The notes: generated by a model from the sequence alone, not told the origin. A DNA stretch of 64,000 nt from CAWKDC01 sp964383495 (GCA_964383495.1 CAYLHG010000003.1:70469-134468); one strand, 5' to 3'; positions 53,823-63,301 are shown, counted from the first letter of the stretch. Numbers and translations are program-made.

Positions 53823-54689
53823 TTAAATCCCCTTTGGAATAGACGCACAAGCGCCTTCTCGAGTGATGCAAATACTAGCGGCACGCATGCCTTGCTCAAT
53901 GGCCTCATGCAATGGGAGATGGCGTAAAAAAGCAGCCATGAAAAAGCCGATAAATGTATCGCCCGCAGCCGTTGTATCCACAACGCGCGCCACAGGAAAT
54001 GCTTTGAAATGTTGCGGCTCTCCTTCACCTAACGCCCAAACACCGTTGGCGCCTAAGGTTAATATGCAAATCGTAGTTGGGTGACACAGCGCACGCAATT
54101 GCTGCAGTTGTAATGTTGGGTCCGTTTCGTCGCAGAGCGCATTGGCTTCCAATTCATTCACAATTAATACATCTACTGTGTTTAATGCAAAGGTGGATGT
54201 GGTCGGCAGCAACGGTGCTGGATTATAAAAAATAGTTAAACCGCGCTGCTTTGCCATCATCAATGTTTCATTGATAATATTAGTTTCGTTTTGAAGCACC
54301 AGTGCTTTCGGGCGAAAATGATTTAAGGCCTCTTCTAATTGTATTGTAGTTAATGTGTGATTTGCGCCCCCTTGAATGATGATCGCATTTTGTCCTGTTT
54401 TAATCACTTGAATAATGGCGTGCCCGCTGCGTTTTTCAGCATATCGTACAAATGTTGTATCCACACCTTCTTCGGTTAATGTGTTTCGCAATAATTCGCC
54501 ATCACTGCCAATCGCACCGACGTGCGCTACTTTCAAGCCAGCGCGCGCAAGCGCAACGGATTGATTTAAACCTTTCCCGCCCACATGTAAATCAAATTGA
54601 CGTGCGCTTTGCGTTTCGCCTGGCATAGCGAAGTGATCCACTTGATACACAAAATCCAGGTTGAGAGAGCCAACATTAATCACGTCCAT
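53823..54689 (-). CDS. rbsK: Ribokinase-like PfkB carbohydrate kinase
   Basis: Phosphorylates ribose or a related sugar. The 288 residues contain FDLHVGGKGLNQSVALARAG near the N-terminus and VVDTTAAGDTFIGFFMAAFLRHLPLHEAIEQGMRAAS at the C-terminus, with the catalytic aspartate in GD. The AAGD form also occurs in E. coli RbsK. Substrate could differ within the family. No ribose transport genes are nearby. Its start overlaps folB by 14 bases. Confidence 0.85.
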   Translation of the reverse strand: MDVINVGSLNLDFVYQVDHFAMPGETQSARQFDLHVGGKGLNQSVALARAGLKVAHVGAIGSDGELLRNTLTEEGVDTTFVRYAEKRSGHAIIQVIKTGQNAIIIQGGANHTLTTIQLEEALNHFRPKALVLQNETNIINETLMMAKQRGLTIFYNPAPLLPTTSTFALNTVDVLIVNELEANALCDETDPTLQLQQLRALCHPTTICILTLGANGVWALGEGEPQHFKAFPVARVVDTTAAGDTFIGFFMAAFLRHLPLHEAIEQGMRAASICITREGACASIPKGI

Positions 54690-55041
54690 GTATTTCTCCT
54701 CGAGTAATGCGCACGCCCACTGTTTGTGCTGTTAATACAGCACCGGGCTTGTAAATAGTGATAACCTGTCCATGGGCAGCAAACGTGGTGTGTAATGCTT
54801 CACTTAAGCGTTGTGCAAATGTTTCAATCAAATGAAAATGATTTTCGACGCCGAATTGTTCAATGAAGGCAGCAATGTGAGCATAATCTAAAGTATGTTC
54901 CATGGTATCTGTTCGTGCTATTTTTCGAGCATCTGTTGTCATTTCGAGATCTACAAACAAAATTTGTTTGAATTGACGTTCAATAGGTAAAACACCGATA
55001 ATTGTTTCAATCTTCAATTGTTTGATAAAAATAGTGTCCAT
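54676..55041 (-). CDS. folB: Dihydroneopterin aldolase
   Basis: Folate pathway enzyme that cleaves 7,8-dihydroneopterin. The 121 residues begin MDTIFIKQLKIETIIGVLPIERQFKQILFVDLEM and include LDYAHIAAFIEQFGVENHFHLIETFAQRLSEALH with the conserved glutamate, and TIYKPGAV. It is divergent from plsY and leads the ribokinase gene. Confidence 0.94.
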   Translation of the reverse strand: MDTIFIKQLKIETIIGVLPIERQFKQILFVDLEMTTDARKIARTDTMEHTLDYAHIAAFIEQFGVENHFHLIETFAQRLSEALHTTFAAHGQVITIYKPGAVLTAQTVGVRITRGEIHGRD

Positions 55042-55090
55042 TAAAACTGTCCGCTAATATAATGTGAAGGAAGAATACTGAGAGGTCAAT

Positions 55091-55675
55091 ATGCTCTACA
55101 TCGTCTGGTTTATCATCGCTTACCTTTTAGGGTCTGTATCGAGCGCCATTATACTCTGTAAACTGGCCGGCTTGCCAGACCCCCGCACGCAGGGCTCTGG
55201 CAACCCTGGGGCAACCAATGTCTTGCGCTTGGCAGGCAAGAAGTTAGCAGCTCTCGTATTGGTGGGAGATGCGTTAAAAGGCCTGTTGGCTGTTTTACCT
55301 GTTACATTGTGGGGTGGCAGCCCGCTAATGGTGGGCATCACAGCCTTATGCGTATTTTTAGGGCATGTTTACCCCGTTTTCTTTGGATTTCAAGGAGGAA
55401 AGGGAGTGGCAACCTATGTTGGTGTCTTGCTGGGAGCAAATGTATGGCTTGCTGTAGGTGGGATTGGCGTGTGGTTAGTAAGTGCGGCTGTTACTCGCTA
55501 TTCCTCTCTATCTGCATTATTGATGGCAGTAGCGGTCCCCAGCATGGCTTTTTTCCTTAATCCTGTTTCGGCCTTGCCTTGGGTGGTGATGTCGGGTATC
55601 TTGCTCTTTCGTCATCGCGAAAATATCAAGCGATTGTACCGTGGGGAAGAGTCGAAAATAGGGGTTAAAAAGTAG
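55091..55675 (+). CDS. plsY: Acyl phosphate:glycerol-3-phosphate acyltransferase PlsY
   Basis: Inner-membrane enzyme of phospholipid synthesis. The 194 residues show several membrane segments and the family motifs YLLGSVSSAIILCKLAGLPDPRTQGSGNPGATNVLRLAGK, and VFFGFQGGKGVAT. It overlaps tsaD by one base. Confidence 0.96.
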   Translation: MLYIVWFIIAYLLGSVSSAIILCKLAGLPDPRTQGSGNPGATNVLRLAGKKLAALVLVGDALKGLLAVLPVTLWGGSPLMVGITALCVFLGHVYPVFFGFQGGKGVATYVGVLLGANVWLAVGGIGVWLVSAAVTRYSSLSALLMAVAVPSMAFFLNPVSALPWVVMSGILLFRHRENIKRLYRGEESKIGVKK

Positions 55676-56694
55676 TGCGCGTATTAGGCATTGAAACATC
55701 GTGTGATGAAACTGGCATCGCCATTGTGGATGATGAGAAAGGTTTATTGGCGCATGAATTATACAGCCAAATTAAATTACATGCAGAGTACGGTGGCGTA
55801 GTGCCTGAATTGGCCTCACGCGATCATATTCAAAAAATATTGCCCATGATAGAGCGTGTATTAGCCAAAGCAGGGTTGGAAGCACACGATATTGATGGCA
55901 TCGCATACACAGCAGGTCCCGGATTAGTCGGTGCATTATTAGTGGGTGCTTCTTTTGGACGTGCATTAGCCTATGCTTGGGGAGTACCAGCCGTGGCAGT
56001 GCATCACATGGAAGGGCATTTATTAGCGCCATTTTTAGAAGAACAAAAACCCACTTTTCCTTTTTTAGCGTTGTTAGTATCTGGTGGGCATACGATGTTA
56101 GTAGATGTGGAAGCATTTGGGAAATATCATGTGCTCGGTGAATCGATAGATGATGCGGCAGGTGAAGCATTTGACAAAACTGCCAAAATTTTAGGCTTGC
56201 CTTATCCAGGTGGGCCAGCGTTAGCGCGCTTGGCATTACAAGGAAATAGAAAACGTTTTCGTTTTCCACGCCCCATGACAGACCGCCCTGGTTTGGATTT
56301 TAGTTTTAGCGGGTTAAAAACATTTGCGCTGAACACGTTGAAAGAAAATCCTGATGCGAAAGCAGATATTGCTGCAGCGTTTGAAGAAGCTGTGATCCAA
56401 ACGTTGCGCATGAAATGCGAGCGTGCATTGAATGAAAAAAATTATCAGCAATTGGTGGTTTCAGGGGGTGTGAGCGCTAATATTTATTTGCGGGAAGTGT
56501 TTGATCGCATGGGGCGTGAGCGTGGTATTGAAGTATTTTATCCTCGCCAAGAATTTTGTACTGATAATGGCGCGATGATTGCATTTGTGGGCTGCGAACA
56601 TTTAAAGCGTGGTGAGCGAGCGGGGTTAGCGGTAGAAGTGAAAGCGCGGTGGCCGCTGGGGGATCGCTTCAACCTCATGGACCACATTCCATAA
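55675..56694 (+). CDS. tsaD: tRNA N6-threonylcarbamoyladenosine transferase subunit TsaD
   Basis: Installs t6A37 on ANN-decoding tRNAs with TsaB and TsaE. The 339 residues begin VLGIETSCDETGIAIVDDEKGLLAHELYSQIKLHAEYGGVVPELASRDH, and have the metal-binding HHMEGH, SGGHTMLVDV, and SGGVSANIYLRE. The start is GTG at 55675, embedded in the plsY stop. Confidence 0.97.
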   Translation: MRVLGIETSCDETGIAIVDDEKGLLAHELYSQIKLHAEYGGVVPELASRDHIQKILPMIERVLAKAGLEAHDIDGIAYTAGPGLVGALLVGASFGRALAYAWGVPAVAVHHMEGHLLAPFLEEQKPTFPFLALLVSGGHTMLVDVEAFGKYHVLGESIDDAAGEAFDKTAKILGLPYPGGPALARLALQGNRKRFRFPRPMTDRPGLDFSFSGLKTFALNTLKENPDAKADIAAAFEEAVIQTLRMKCERALNEKNYQQLVVSGGVSANIYLREVFDRMGRERGIEVFYPRQEFCTDNGAMIAFVGCEHLKRGERAGLAVEVKARWPLGDRFNLMDHIP

Positions 56695-56753
56695 TTGTGC
56701 GCCAAAAATAAATTATTGTTTAGTTAGAGGGGTGCTAGCTCAGCTAAAAGCAG

Positions 56754-56803
56754 TTGCCCAAAATAAATTATGGGTATATACTACGTCCACCGCAGTGTGC
56801 GGT
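56754..56803 (+). promoter_or_regulatory. rpsU promoter and leader hairpin
   Basis: TTGCCC (56754-56759), 17-bp spacer, TATACT (56777-56782), then ACCGCA-GTG-TGCGGT (56789-56803), a 6-bp hairpin in the probable leader. Leader hairpins before rpsU can contribute to regulation, but this one is untested. Confidence 0.55.
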
Positions 56804-56837
56804 AGGGTAATTTGTTATTTTGTTGGAGGTGTTTCTT

Positions 56838-57116
56838 ATGCCGAGTGTCAAAGCTCGAGAAGGTGAATCAGTTGATTCACTGATGCGTCGTTTCAGACGG
56901 TATTGTGATAAGTCCGGCCGTGCTGCTAATGCACGTCGCCGTGCGCAAGGTTTTCAAACACGGTCTGAGACCCGTCGTCGGGCAAAACAGATGGCTGTTA
57001 AACGTCTTCACAAGAAAATTTCTAGAGAAATCAAACAATTGCTTAACGGTCGTGAGCACCACAAGGGCGGCGTAGGCGGTTGTGGCGGTCTAGGCAGTTT
57101 CATTGACAAGGATTAA
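56838..57116 (+). CDS. rpsU: 30S ribosomal protein S21, with unusual glycine-rich tail
   Basis: Small subunit protein near the anti-Shine-Dalgarno region. The body (MPSVKAREGESVDSLMRRFRRYCDKSGRAANARRRAQGF and TRSETRRRAKQMAVKRLHKKISRE) matches S21, usually about 71 residues. Here the protein has 92 residues and ends in REHHKGGVGGCGGLGSFIDKD, a glycine- and cysteine-containing extension not known to me in S21. TTGGAGGTG before the ATG gives a strong start. First gene of the macromolecular synthesis operon. Confidence 0.96.
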   Translation: MPSVKAREGESVDSLMRRFRRYCDKSGRAANARRRAQGFQTRSETRRRAKQMAVKRLHKKISREIKQLLNGREHHKGGVGGCGGLGSFIDKD

Positions 57117-57119
57117 GCT

Positions 57120-57569
57120 GTGAGTCAACCTTTAAAGGCTCGCCTGCAAGAAGACATGAAAACGGCAATGAAGGCCTCTGAGAAAGAGCGCCTTCAGACC
57201 ATTCGTCTTATTTTAGCTGCGATGAAGCAAAAAGAAGTGGATGAACGTCTTGAATTAGATGACGCCCACATTATTGCCATTGTTGAAAAAATGGTGAAGC
57301 AGCGTCGGGAATCCATTACTCAGTATGAAGCCGCTGGCCGGCAAGATTTAGCAGCCAAAGAGCAGTCTGAATTGGTTTTACTTCAAGCTTATCTCCCCGA
57401 ACAACTTTCTTCTGACGAATTAATAACCTTGGTGAAGGCTTGTGTGGCTGAAGCAGGGGCGAGCAGTGTGAAAGACATGGGGCGTGTCATGGCATTGGTG
57501 AAGCCTAAAGTAGCTGGCCGGGCTGATATGGCGCTGGTGGGCGAATTGGTAAAGAAAGAGATTTCGTAA
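57120..57569 (+). CDS. yqeY: GatB/YqeY domain-containing protein
   Basis: A 149-residue protein of the YqeY family, related to the C-terminal tail domain of GatB. It begins LKARLQEDMKTAMKASEKERLQTIRLILAAMKQKEVDER and includes EQSELVLLQAYLPEQLSSDEL and KDMGRVMALVKPKVAGRADMALVGELVK. The role is probably tRNA-related but uncertain. The start is GTG at 57120, three bases after rpsU; it sits between rpsU and dnaG as in many bacteria. Confidence 0.94.
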   Translation: MSQPLKARLQEDMKTAMKASEKERLQTIRLILAAMKQKEVDERLELDDAHIIAIVEKMVKQRRESITQYEAAGRQDLAAKEQSELVLLQAYLPEQLSSDELITLVKACVAEAGASSVKDMGRVMALVKPKVAGRADMALVGELVKKEIS

Positions 57570-57646
57570 ATGCGCAGTAGGCGCGTATATTATGCGCCCC
57601 TACAGCAGTAAGCAAAGAGGGCCGGGTTTCCATGTAAGGAAAAAAC

Positions 57647-59374
57647 ATGAGCCGCATTCCAGACACCTTCATTCCTGAGCTTCTCTCTCGTGTCGACATT
57701 GTCGATGTCATTACGCAATATGTTCCTCTTAAAAAGCAAGGCCGCGAATTTACCGCATGTTGCCCATTTCATCAAGAAAAATCACCTTCTTTTACGGTGA
57801 GCCCTCAAAAGCAATTTTATTATTGTTTTGGTTGTGGTGCGAGCGGTGATGCGATACGTTTTTTAATGAATCACGCACACCTTTCTTTTGTGGAAGCAGT
57901 AGAAACATTGGCAACCTCTGCTGGCATTCCCGTTCCGCGTGAAGGGAATGGTGAAATTTCCAAACCTAGTGTTAGTCCGCAATTATATGAATTACTCAGT
58001 CGTGTTGCTTCATTCTATGAAAAAAATCTCAAACAATCAGAACGCGCGATTCAGTATTTAAAAAATCGCGGATTAACAGGACAAATTTGTAAACGATTTG
58101 CAATTGGTTATTCACCTGCCGCATGGGATAGTGTGTTACAACATTTTTCTAAAGATCATGACGATCTTTTACAAACAGGTATGATCACACAAAAAGATGA
58201 TGGGAAAAAATATGATCGCTTTCGTGATCGCATTATGTTTCCTATTCGTGATAAACGCGGAAGAGTGATTGCATTTGGTGGACGCATTTTAGATAAAGGT
58301 GAACCAAAATATTTAAATTCTCCCGAAACAGTATTATTTCATAAAGGTTCACAACTTTACGGATTATACGAATGCTTACAGATAAATCCGAAATGTGCCA
58401 CTATCATTGTTGTAGAAGGTTATATGGATGTTGTTGCGCTGGCACAACATGGCGTAACAAATGTGGTTGCAACATTAGGCACTGCACTAACACCACAACA
58501 TTTAGCGCTATTATACCAAGTAGTTGACGAAGTTATTATTTGTTTTGATGGTGATAAAGCAGGAAGAAATGCTGCATTACGTGCATTAGAACATTCATTA
58601 CCAATGGTTTCACAAGGAAGACAAATAAAATTTTTGTTTTTACCATCAGAACACGATCCAGATAGCTTAATCAGATCCGAAGGAAAAGAAAAATTTTTAA
58701 AAAGACTTGCGCAATCTGAACATTTATCGTCTATGATCATTGAACATCTACTGGAGCAAGTTGAAATCAGTAGTTTGGATGGAAGAGCGCGGCTTGCTGA
58801 ATTAGCAAAGCCGTATCTCGACAAGATGAGCAGTGATGTGTACAGAAGTTTACTGCTTGATGAGTTAGCGCGGTATACACGGTTAGACGCAGGGACGCTT
58901 CGCTCGACACTCCACGTTGCGCGTAATGTTTCTACGCCAAACAAAAATCCACGCAAACAAACGCTATATGAACGCGCCATTGGGATGTTGCTCAAACAAC
59001 CCGCTTGGGCTCATTTAGTAATGAAAGCACAGGAAGGGCTTTCACATTTAAATGATCCTCAAGTGACTTTATTGGTTGAGTTGGCACAGACCTTGCTGAG
59101 AGATGGCGCAAACAATACGGGGCAGTTGTTAGCAGTATGGCATGATGAAAGCGAAGCTAAATATTTAGCAGAGCTTGCCGCTATACCCTTAGTATTGACA
59201 GAAAAAGAAGCAGAAGAAGAATTTAAAGGAATATTAGGTCAGTTGGGTAAGAGATTGAAGGAGATAGAGATGACAACTCTTCAAGAAAAGGCCAAGGCCC
59301 TGGGTTTCCATGGGCTGACGGACGTTGAACGCGAGCAGATCCGAAATTTTCTCTCTAATACAGACCAGACGTGA
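57647..59374 (+). CDS. dnaG: DNA primase
   Basis: Makes RNA primers for replication. The 575 residues include the zinc-binding domain CCPFHQEKSPSFTVSPQKQFYYCFGCGASGDAIRFLM, the Toprim core (IIVVEGYMDVVALAQHG, ICFDGDKAGRNAALRAL), and a C-terminal DnaB-interacting helicase-binding domain. ATG 57647 follows AAGGAAAAAAC. It lies between yqeY and rpoD in the macromolecular synthesis operon. Confidence 0.98.
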   Translation: MSRIPDTFIPELLSRVDIVDVITQYVPLKKQGREFTACCPFHQEKSPSFTVSPQKQFYYCFGCGASGDAIRFLMNHAHLSFVEAVETLATSAGIPVPREGNGEISKPSVSPQLYELLSRVASFYEKNLKQSERAIQYLKNRGLTGQICKRFAIGYSPAAWDSVLQHFSKDHDDLLQTGMITQKDDGKKYDRFRDRIMFPIRDKRGRVIAFGGRILDKGEPKYLNSPETVLFHKGSQLYGLYECLQINPKCATIIVVEGYMDVVALAQHGVTNVVATLGTALTPQHLALLYQVVDEVIICFDGDKAGRNAALRALEHSLPMVSQGRQIKFLFLPSEHDPDSLIRSEGKEKFLKRLAQSEHLSSMIIEHLLEQVEISSLDGRARLAELAKPYLDKMSSDVYRSLLLDELARYTRLDAGTLRSTLHVARNVSTPNKNPRKQTLYERAIGMLLKQPAWAHLVMKAQEGLSHLNDPQVTLLVELAQTLLRDGANNTGQLLAVWHDESEAKYLAELAAIPLVLTEKEAEEEFKGILGQLGKRLKEIEMTTLQEKAKALGFHGLTDVEREQIRNFLSNTDQT

Positions 59375-59535
59375 AAAAGATTGAACTTTTCTAAAAAGCG
59401 AGGTCTTACCTTACAGTTTGTGGCTTCAGGTAAGCAATTTCGCACAAAAGTTTAGTCAAAAAGCTGAGAAAGCGTCTAGACGTTTTCTTACATGTATGGG
59501 CACTGTTTCACACAGTATGAGTAGGAAGAGAGACG

Positions 59536-61383
59536 ATGAAGATTGAAGAAGAAAAGTTTAAGTTATTGATTGCAATAGGGAAAGAGCAGCGATATTTAAC
59601 GATAGAGCAGTTGAACGATTACCTCCCCGAAGCTGAACCCGAACAGCTGGAGGACCTAATCCTCACTTTATCCGAGGATTTGCACATCCCTGTGCTAGAA
59701 GAGGCACCGGCTGAAGACGAAGCGCTATTAGCAGACCCAGAAGTAGCCAATAATGAAGAAGTTGAGGAAGAGGCTGCTGCTGCCTTAGCCGCTTTAAACG
59801 AAGTTGGCCGCACAACAGACCCGGTTCGCATGTATATGCGTGAAATGGGCTCCGTAGAGCTTTTAACGCGCGAAGGGGAAATAGTGATTGCCGTCCGAAT
59901 TGAGGAAGGTATCCGTGAGGTAATGCGCACTATAGCAAGCTATCCTCCTTTGGTAGGCCACTTGCTTGAACAATTCGTGAAAGTGCAAGCGGGTGAAGCT
60001 CGGTTGGTAGATTTCCTCATAGGTTTTATTGATGCTCCCAGCAATGATTCCTCGGGCGTTCCTACTGAAGAAGCCGTGGCTGAAGAATTAGATTTAGCCG
60101 GTGAAGAAGAGGAAGAATCAGCACCAGTAGTTTCTGATGAAGCAGAAGCGGGCCCTGATCCTCTCGAAACACAGAAACGTTTTGCGGTGGTTCAAACTTT
60201 GTATCCTGATTATTTAAAAGCTTGGGAACAACACGGGTTTGATGATTCGCGCACGCAAGCATTGTACCTTGAGATGGCGAACGTGTTAGAAACTGCGAAA
60301 TTAGTGCCAAAACAACTTGATGATGTGATTGGTGTTGTTCGCGATATGATGGATGCAATTCGCTTACAAGAGCGTGCGATCATGAAAATCTGCGTGAAAG
60401 ATTGCAAAGCACCTCGTGAAGCATTCATTGCATCATTCCCAGATAATGAAGCGCGGTTAGATTGGTTAGATGATTTTGTGAAAGACAAAGCAGTAAAAGC
60501 CAGAGTAGAAGTATTGTTGGCGCACAAAGAAGTGATCATTGAAGCCCAGAAAAAGATGGTTGCATTAGAAGAGAAATATAAATTGTCTGTTACCGCGATT
60601 AAAGAGTTGAACCGTACTATTACGTCGGCTGAAACGAAAGCGCGCCGTGCAAAGAAAGAGATGGTGGAAGCAAACTTACGCTTGGTCATTTCGATTGCGA
60701 AGAAATACACAAACCGTGGCTTGCAATTTTTGGATTTAATTCAAGAAGGCAATATCGGTTTGATGAAAGCAGTGGATAAGTTTGAGCATCGTCGTGGTTA
60801 TAAATTCTCAACGTACGCTACATGGTGGATTCGCCAAGCAATCACACGTTCGATTGCTGATCAAGCGCGCACGATTCGTATCCCTGTACATATGATTGAA
60901 ACGATCAATAAATTGAATCGTATTTCACGTCAAATGTTGCAAGAAATGGGCCGTGAAGCGACACCGGAAGAATTAGCAGTGCGTATGGAATTGAGCGAAG
61001 ATAAAATTCGTAAGATCATGAAAATTGCGAAAGAGCCTATTTCCATGGAAACCCCAGTGGGTGACGATGAAGATTCCTCTTTGGGTGATTTCATTGAAGA
61101 CACGAATATTTATTCTCCGCTAGAAGTTGCAACGCAAAAAGGCTTGCAAGAAGCGATGGCCTATATGATGTCCACTTTGACGGCGCGTGAAGCAAAAGTG
61201 TTGCGCATGCGGTTTGGTATTGAAATGAATACCGATCACACGTTGGAAGAAGTGGGTAAGCAATTTGATGTAACACGTGAGCGTATTCGTCAGATTGAAG
61301 CGAAAGCGTTACGTAAATTGCGTCATCCTTCTCGTGCAGAGTTGCTACGTAGCTTCTTAGAGGAAGAGGACGAGGATCAGTAA
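59536..61383 (+). CDS. rpoD: RNA polymerase sigma-70 factor (housekeeping)
   Basis: Principal sigma factor. The 615 residues start with region 1.1, followed by DPVRMYMREMGSVELLTREGEI (1.2), a long acidic non-conserved insert at about 170-240, region 2 (NLRLVISIAKKYTNRGLQFLDLIQEGNIGLMKAVDKFEHRRGYKFSTYATWWIRQAITRSIADQARTIRIP), region 3, and region 4 (LREAKVLRMRFGIEMNTDHTLEEVGKQFDVTRERIRQIEAKALRKL-type sequence). GGAAGAGAG precedes the ATG. Last gene of the operon. Confidence 0.98.
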   Translation: MKIEEEKFKLLIAIGKEQRYLTIEQLNDYLPEAEPEQLEDLILTLSEDLHIPVLEEAPAEDEALLADPEVANNEEVEEEAAAALAALNEVGRTTDPVRMYMREMGSVELLTREGEIVIAVRIEEGIREVMRTIASYPPLVGHLLEQFVKVQAGEARLVDFLIGFIDAPSNDSSGVPTEEAVAEELDLAGEEEEESAPVVSDEAEAGPDPLETQKRFAVVQTLYPDYLKAWEQHGFDDSRTQALYLEMANVLETAKLVPKQLDDVIGVVRDMMDAIRLQERAIMKICVKDCKAPREAFIASFPDNEARLDWLDDFVKDKAVKARVEVLLAHKEVIIEAQKKMVALEEKYKLSVTAIKELNRTITSAETKARRAKKEMVEANLRLVISIAKKYTNRGLQFLDLIQEGNIGLMKAVDKFEHRRGYKFSTYATWWIRQAITRSIADQARTIRIPVHMIETINKLNRISRQMLQEMGREATPEELAVRMELSEDKIRKIMKIAKEPISMETPVGDDEDSSLGDFIEDTNIYSPLEVATQKGLQEAMAYMMSTLTAREAKVLRMRFGIEMNTDHTLEEVGKQFDVTRERIRQIEAKALRKLRHPSRAELLRSFLEEEDEDQ

Positions 61384-61451
61384 GCGGCGGGCGGGAGGCG
61401 GTAGGATAACTGCCTCTCCCGTAGCAATCTGAGAACCGTTCACTCAGTTAT

Positions 61452-61466
61452 CAGGCCAGCGGCCTG
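61452..61466 (+). terminator. Possible terminator after rpoD
   Basis: CAGGCC-AGC-GGCCTG is a perfect GC-rich 6-bp stem followed by CAAGATTTT. The U-run is short and delayed, so terminator function is only tentative. Confidence 0.35.
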
Positions 61467-61563
61467 CAAGATTTTAGCCCGGGGTAAGGTCGCGATAGTA
61501 TTGTAGAACGCTAGCCTAGTCTGGTAGAATTGGGTCTTATTTCTACTTCTTAAGGGGTTGGCT

Positions 61564-62688
61564 ATGAAGAAGATCCTAGCGATGTGTGCTCTGTTCTTTT
61601 CCTTCACCGCAAATGCCAGCATGCAAGCAATAGGCAACGCGTTACCTAATAATACACTAGAAGTTTTTTGCTTCAATAATAACCTGTGGGAAGCGGGTTG
61701 TGTACAAACAGAGGGCGTACGTCCTGCTGCATACAAATACGTTTTTTACGTAGCTGCCAGTCATGAAACAGTGGCATTTGGATTCCACAAGCAAGACGAT
61801 GGCTCAACCGCTTTTGCGGTGGCTTGTAAGAAAAATGAACATACTTCTTGGCAAGATTGCACACCTTCCTCATCACAAATTCCAGCGGGAGATTACGTAT
61901 CATATAAACCAGCTTACGATGGGATAGGTTCTTTCATGTTGGTAGGGCACGACAAAAATAAAAATACGATGATTGCAGCTTGCCGCGATGGAAGTGGCAT
62001 CTGGACAAACTGTTCACCCACTACTCAAGATGCTGCATATTTTCACCCTGGTGCAGTCACGTATGGCGACAAGCAATGGATGATATTTAGTAGCCATTTT
62101 CCTGAGTGGGACGGCAATTATAATATTGCACGTGCATTATGTATGGATACTGTTCGCGCATGGAAAAATTGTGATGCCAAGATTAATATGCATGATGAAT
62201 TTAGCATGTTCGGTATAGAAGCAGTAACATACCTCCTTAAAGAAAACCAATGGATTGCTGTAGGTATGGATTATGACGACACTGATATTTTTAGATCTAT
62301 TTGCCGCAAGCAAAACGAATCAGTATGGAAAAATTGTACAGGAGGCACTTTCCCATCAAACGGTATGCTTAATTTAGTGCAAAATAGCCAAGGCGCATTG
62401 ATACAATTAAACATGGTATCAAAAGGATCGGCTATTACAACCCAAGCCTTATGCCGTGCCTCTTCGGGTGTTTGGAAAAACTGCACAGGGAAATTAGAGC
62501 AAAACAATCAGCTGTACATGGATGCTTTAGAAAATGCTGATGGAAAATGGGTGGTGGCTGGCAACGAGATTGATCCCGTTAACGGTACAATCACTCAATA
62601 TATTACTGCCACACAAACACAAAATAACTGGACTACCGTGACACAAGCAGCAGATCAACAGGCAAGCATTGTGGATTTATTCCATTGA
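61564..62688 (+). CDS. Secreted protein, probable seven-bladed beta-propeller
   Basis: A 374-residue protein with a signal peptide (MKKILAMCALFFSFTANA). The mature part has seven repeats of about 52 residues marked by a Cys...Trp..Cys pattern: C36-W42-C46, C88-W96-C99, C140-W147-C150, C193-W200-C203, C247-W255-C258, C297-W304-C307, and a seventh, cysteine-less W356. Regular spacing and beta-like stretches suggest a seven-bladed propeller with a disulphide per blade. The ATG at 61564 follows AAGGGG. The family name is unknown to me; a binding or lectin-like role is possible but unproved. Confidence 0.75.
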   Translation: MKKILAMCALFFSFTANASMQAIGNALPNNTLEVFCFNNNLWEAGCVQTEGVRPAAYKYVFYVAASHETVAFGFHKQDDGSTAFAVACKKNEHTSWQDCTPSSSQIPAGDYVSYKPAYDGIGSFMLVGHDKNKNTMIAACRDGSGIWTNCSPTTQDAAYFHPGAVTYGDKQWMIFSSHFPEWDGNYNIARALCMDTVRAWKNCDAKINMHDEFSMFGIEAVTYLLKENQWIAVGMDYDDTDIFRSICRKQNESVWKNCTGGTFPSNGMLNLVQNSQGALIQLNMVSKGSAITTQALCRASSGVWKNCTGKLEQNNQLYMDALENADGKWVVAGNEIDPVNGTITQYITATQTQNNWTTVTQAADQQASIVDLFH

Positions 62689-62695
62689 ACTCCAG

Positions 62696-63301
62696 TTACG
62701 GGTTTGAAGATCTGGCTAAGTAATCAACCTTAATGTAGCCTTGCGACATGGTGCCTGCATATTCATTCACATAGCCAGGATGGCGAGTGACCAAGTAATA
62801 CGTATCTTTCCAATAGTCGAACAATGATGTGAATGTTTTATTCTCTCCCTCGCCGAAAGTGACCACACCTGGCTTCGTGAGTCTATTCGCATAGCACTCT
62901 CCTACAAGGGCGAAGCAAACGCCTAGAGCGCTAAGTATCGGAGCGAGAACGCCCCCTTGGCCCAGATCATCATAATGGACATCTTCAAGAAAAAAAGTAA
63001 GAGGTGCTACGCACAAAATGCCTGCTGTCGCCGCCGCGTATATCAGGTTATTTACTTTGTCTTCTTTCGCAGTCAATGCATTTATTAAAATTGCGGCGGA
63101 ATATATCATGGCCGGAGCCATGACCAATAAAGCAACTTCATCCGTATACCAATCCAGCGGGCCTTCTGATTTTTCAAAAGCTTTGGGGTAAAACACGTTC
63201 GTGAGTACCATGCTGAAATGAAACAAAAGGCTTGAAAAAATAGCGGTTTTCAGGCTAGCGGCCGCAAAGCCTATTTCCTGACCGTATGTCTCCTTTGCCA
63301 T
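62696..63301 (-). CDS. Hypothetical membrane protein with four segments
   Basis: A 201-residue protein with at least four hydrophobic segments (FAAASLKTAIFSSLLFHFSMVL, VALLVMAPAMIYSAAILINAL, LIYAAATAGILCVAPLTFFL, LAPILSALGVCFALVGECYA) and a polar C-terminus. I recognise no family. The ATG at 63301 is preceded on its strand by AGGAGA, a good ribosome site. It converges with the propeller gene 8 bp away. Confidence 0.65.
   Translation of the reverse strand: MAKETYGQEIGFAAASLKTAIFSSLLFHFSMVLTNVFYPKAFEKSEGPLDWYTDEVALLVMAPAMIYSAAILINALTAKEDKVNNLIYAAATAGILCVAPLTFFLEDVHYDDLGQGGVLAPILSALGVCFALVGECYANRLTKPGVVTFGEGENKTFTSLFDYWKDTYYLVTRHPGYVNEYAGTMSQGYIKVDYLARSSNP

Noticed and set aside
56728..56775. 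tRNA-like stretch GGGGTGCTAGCTCAGCT upstream of rpsU
   Set aside because: No acceptor closure, anticodon arm or T-loop follows; the stretch contains a promoter instead.
59404..59500. Hairpins between dnaG and rpoD (AGGTAAG arms and CGTCTAGACG)
   Set aside because: Arms are short or loops are too small and there is no U-run; neither a terminator nor a riboswitch is convincing.
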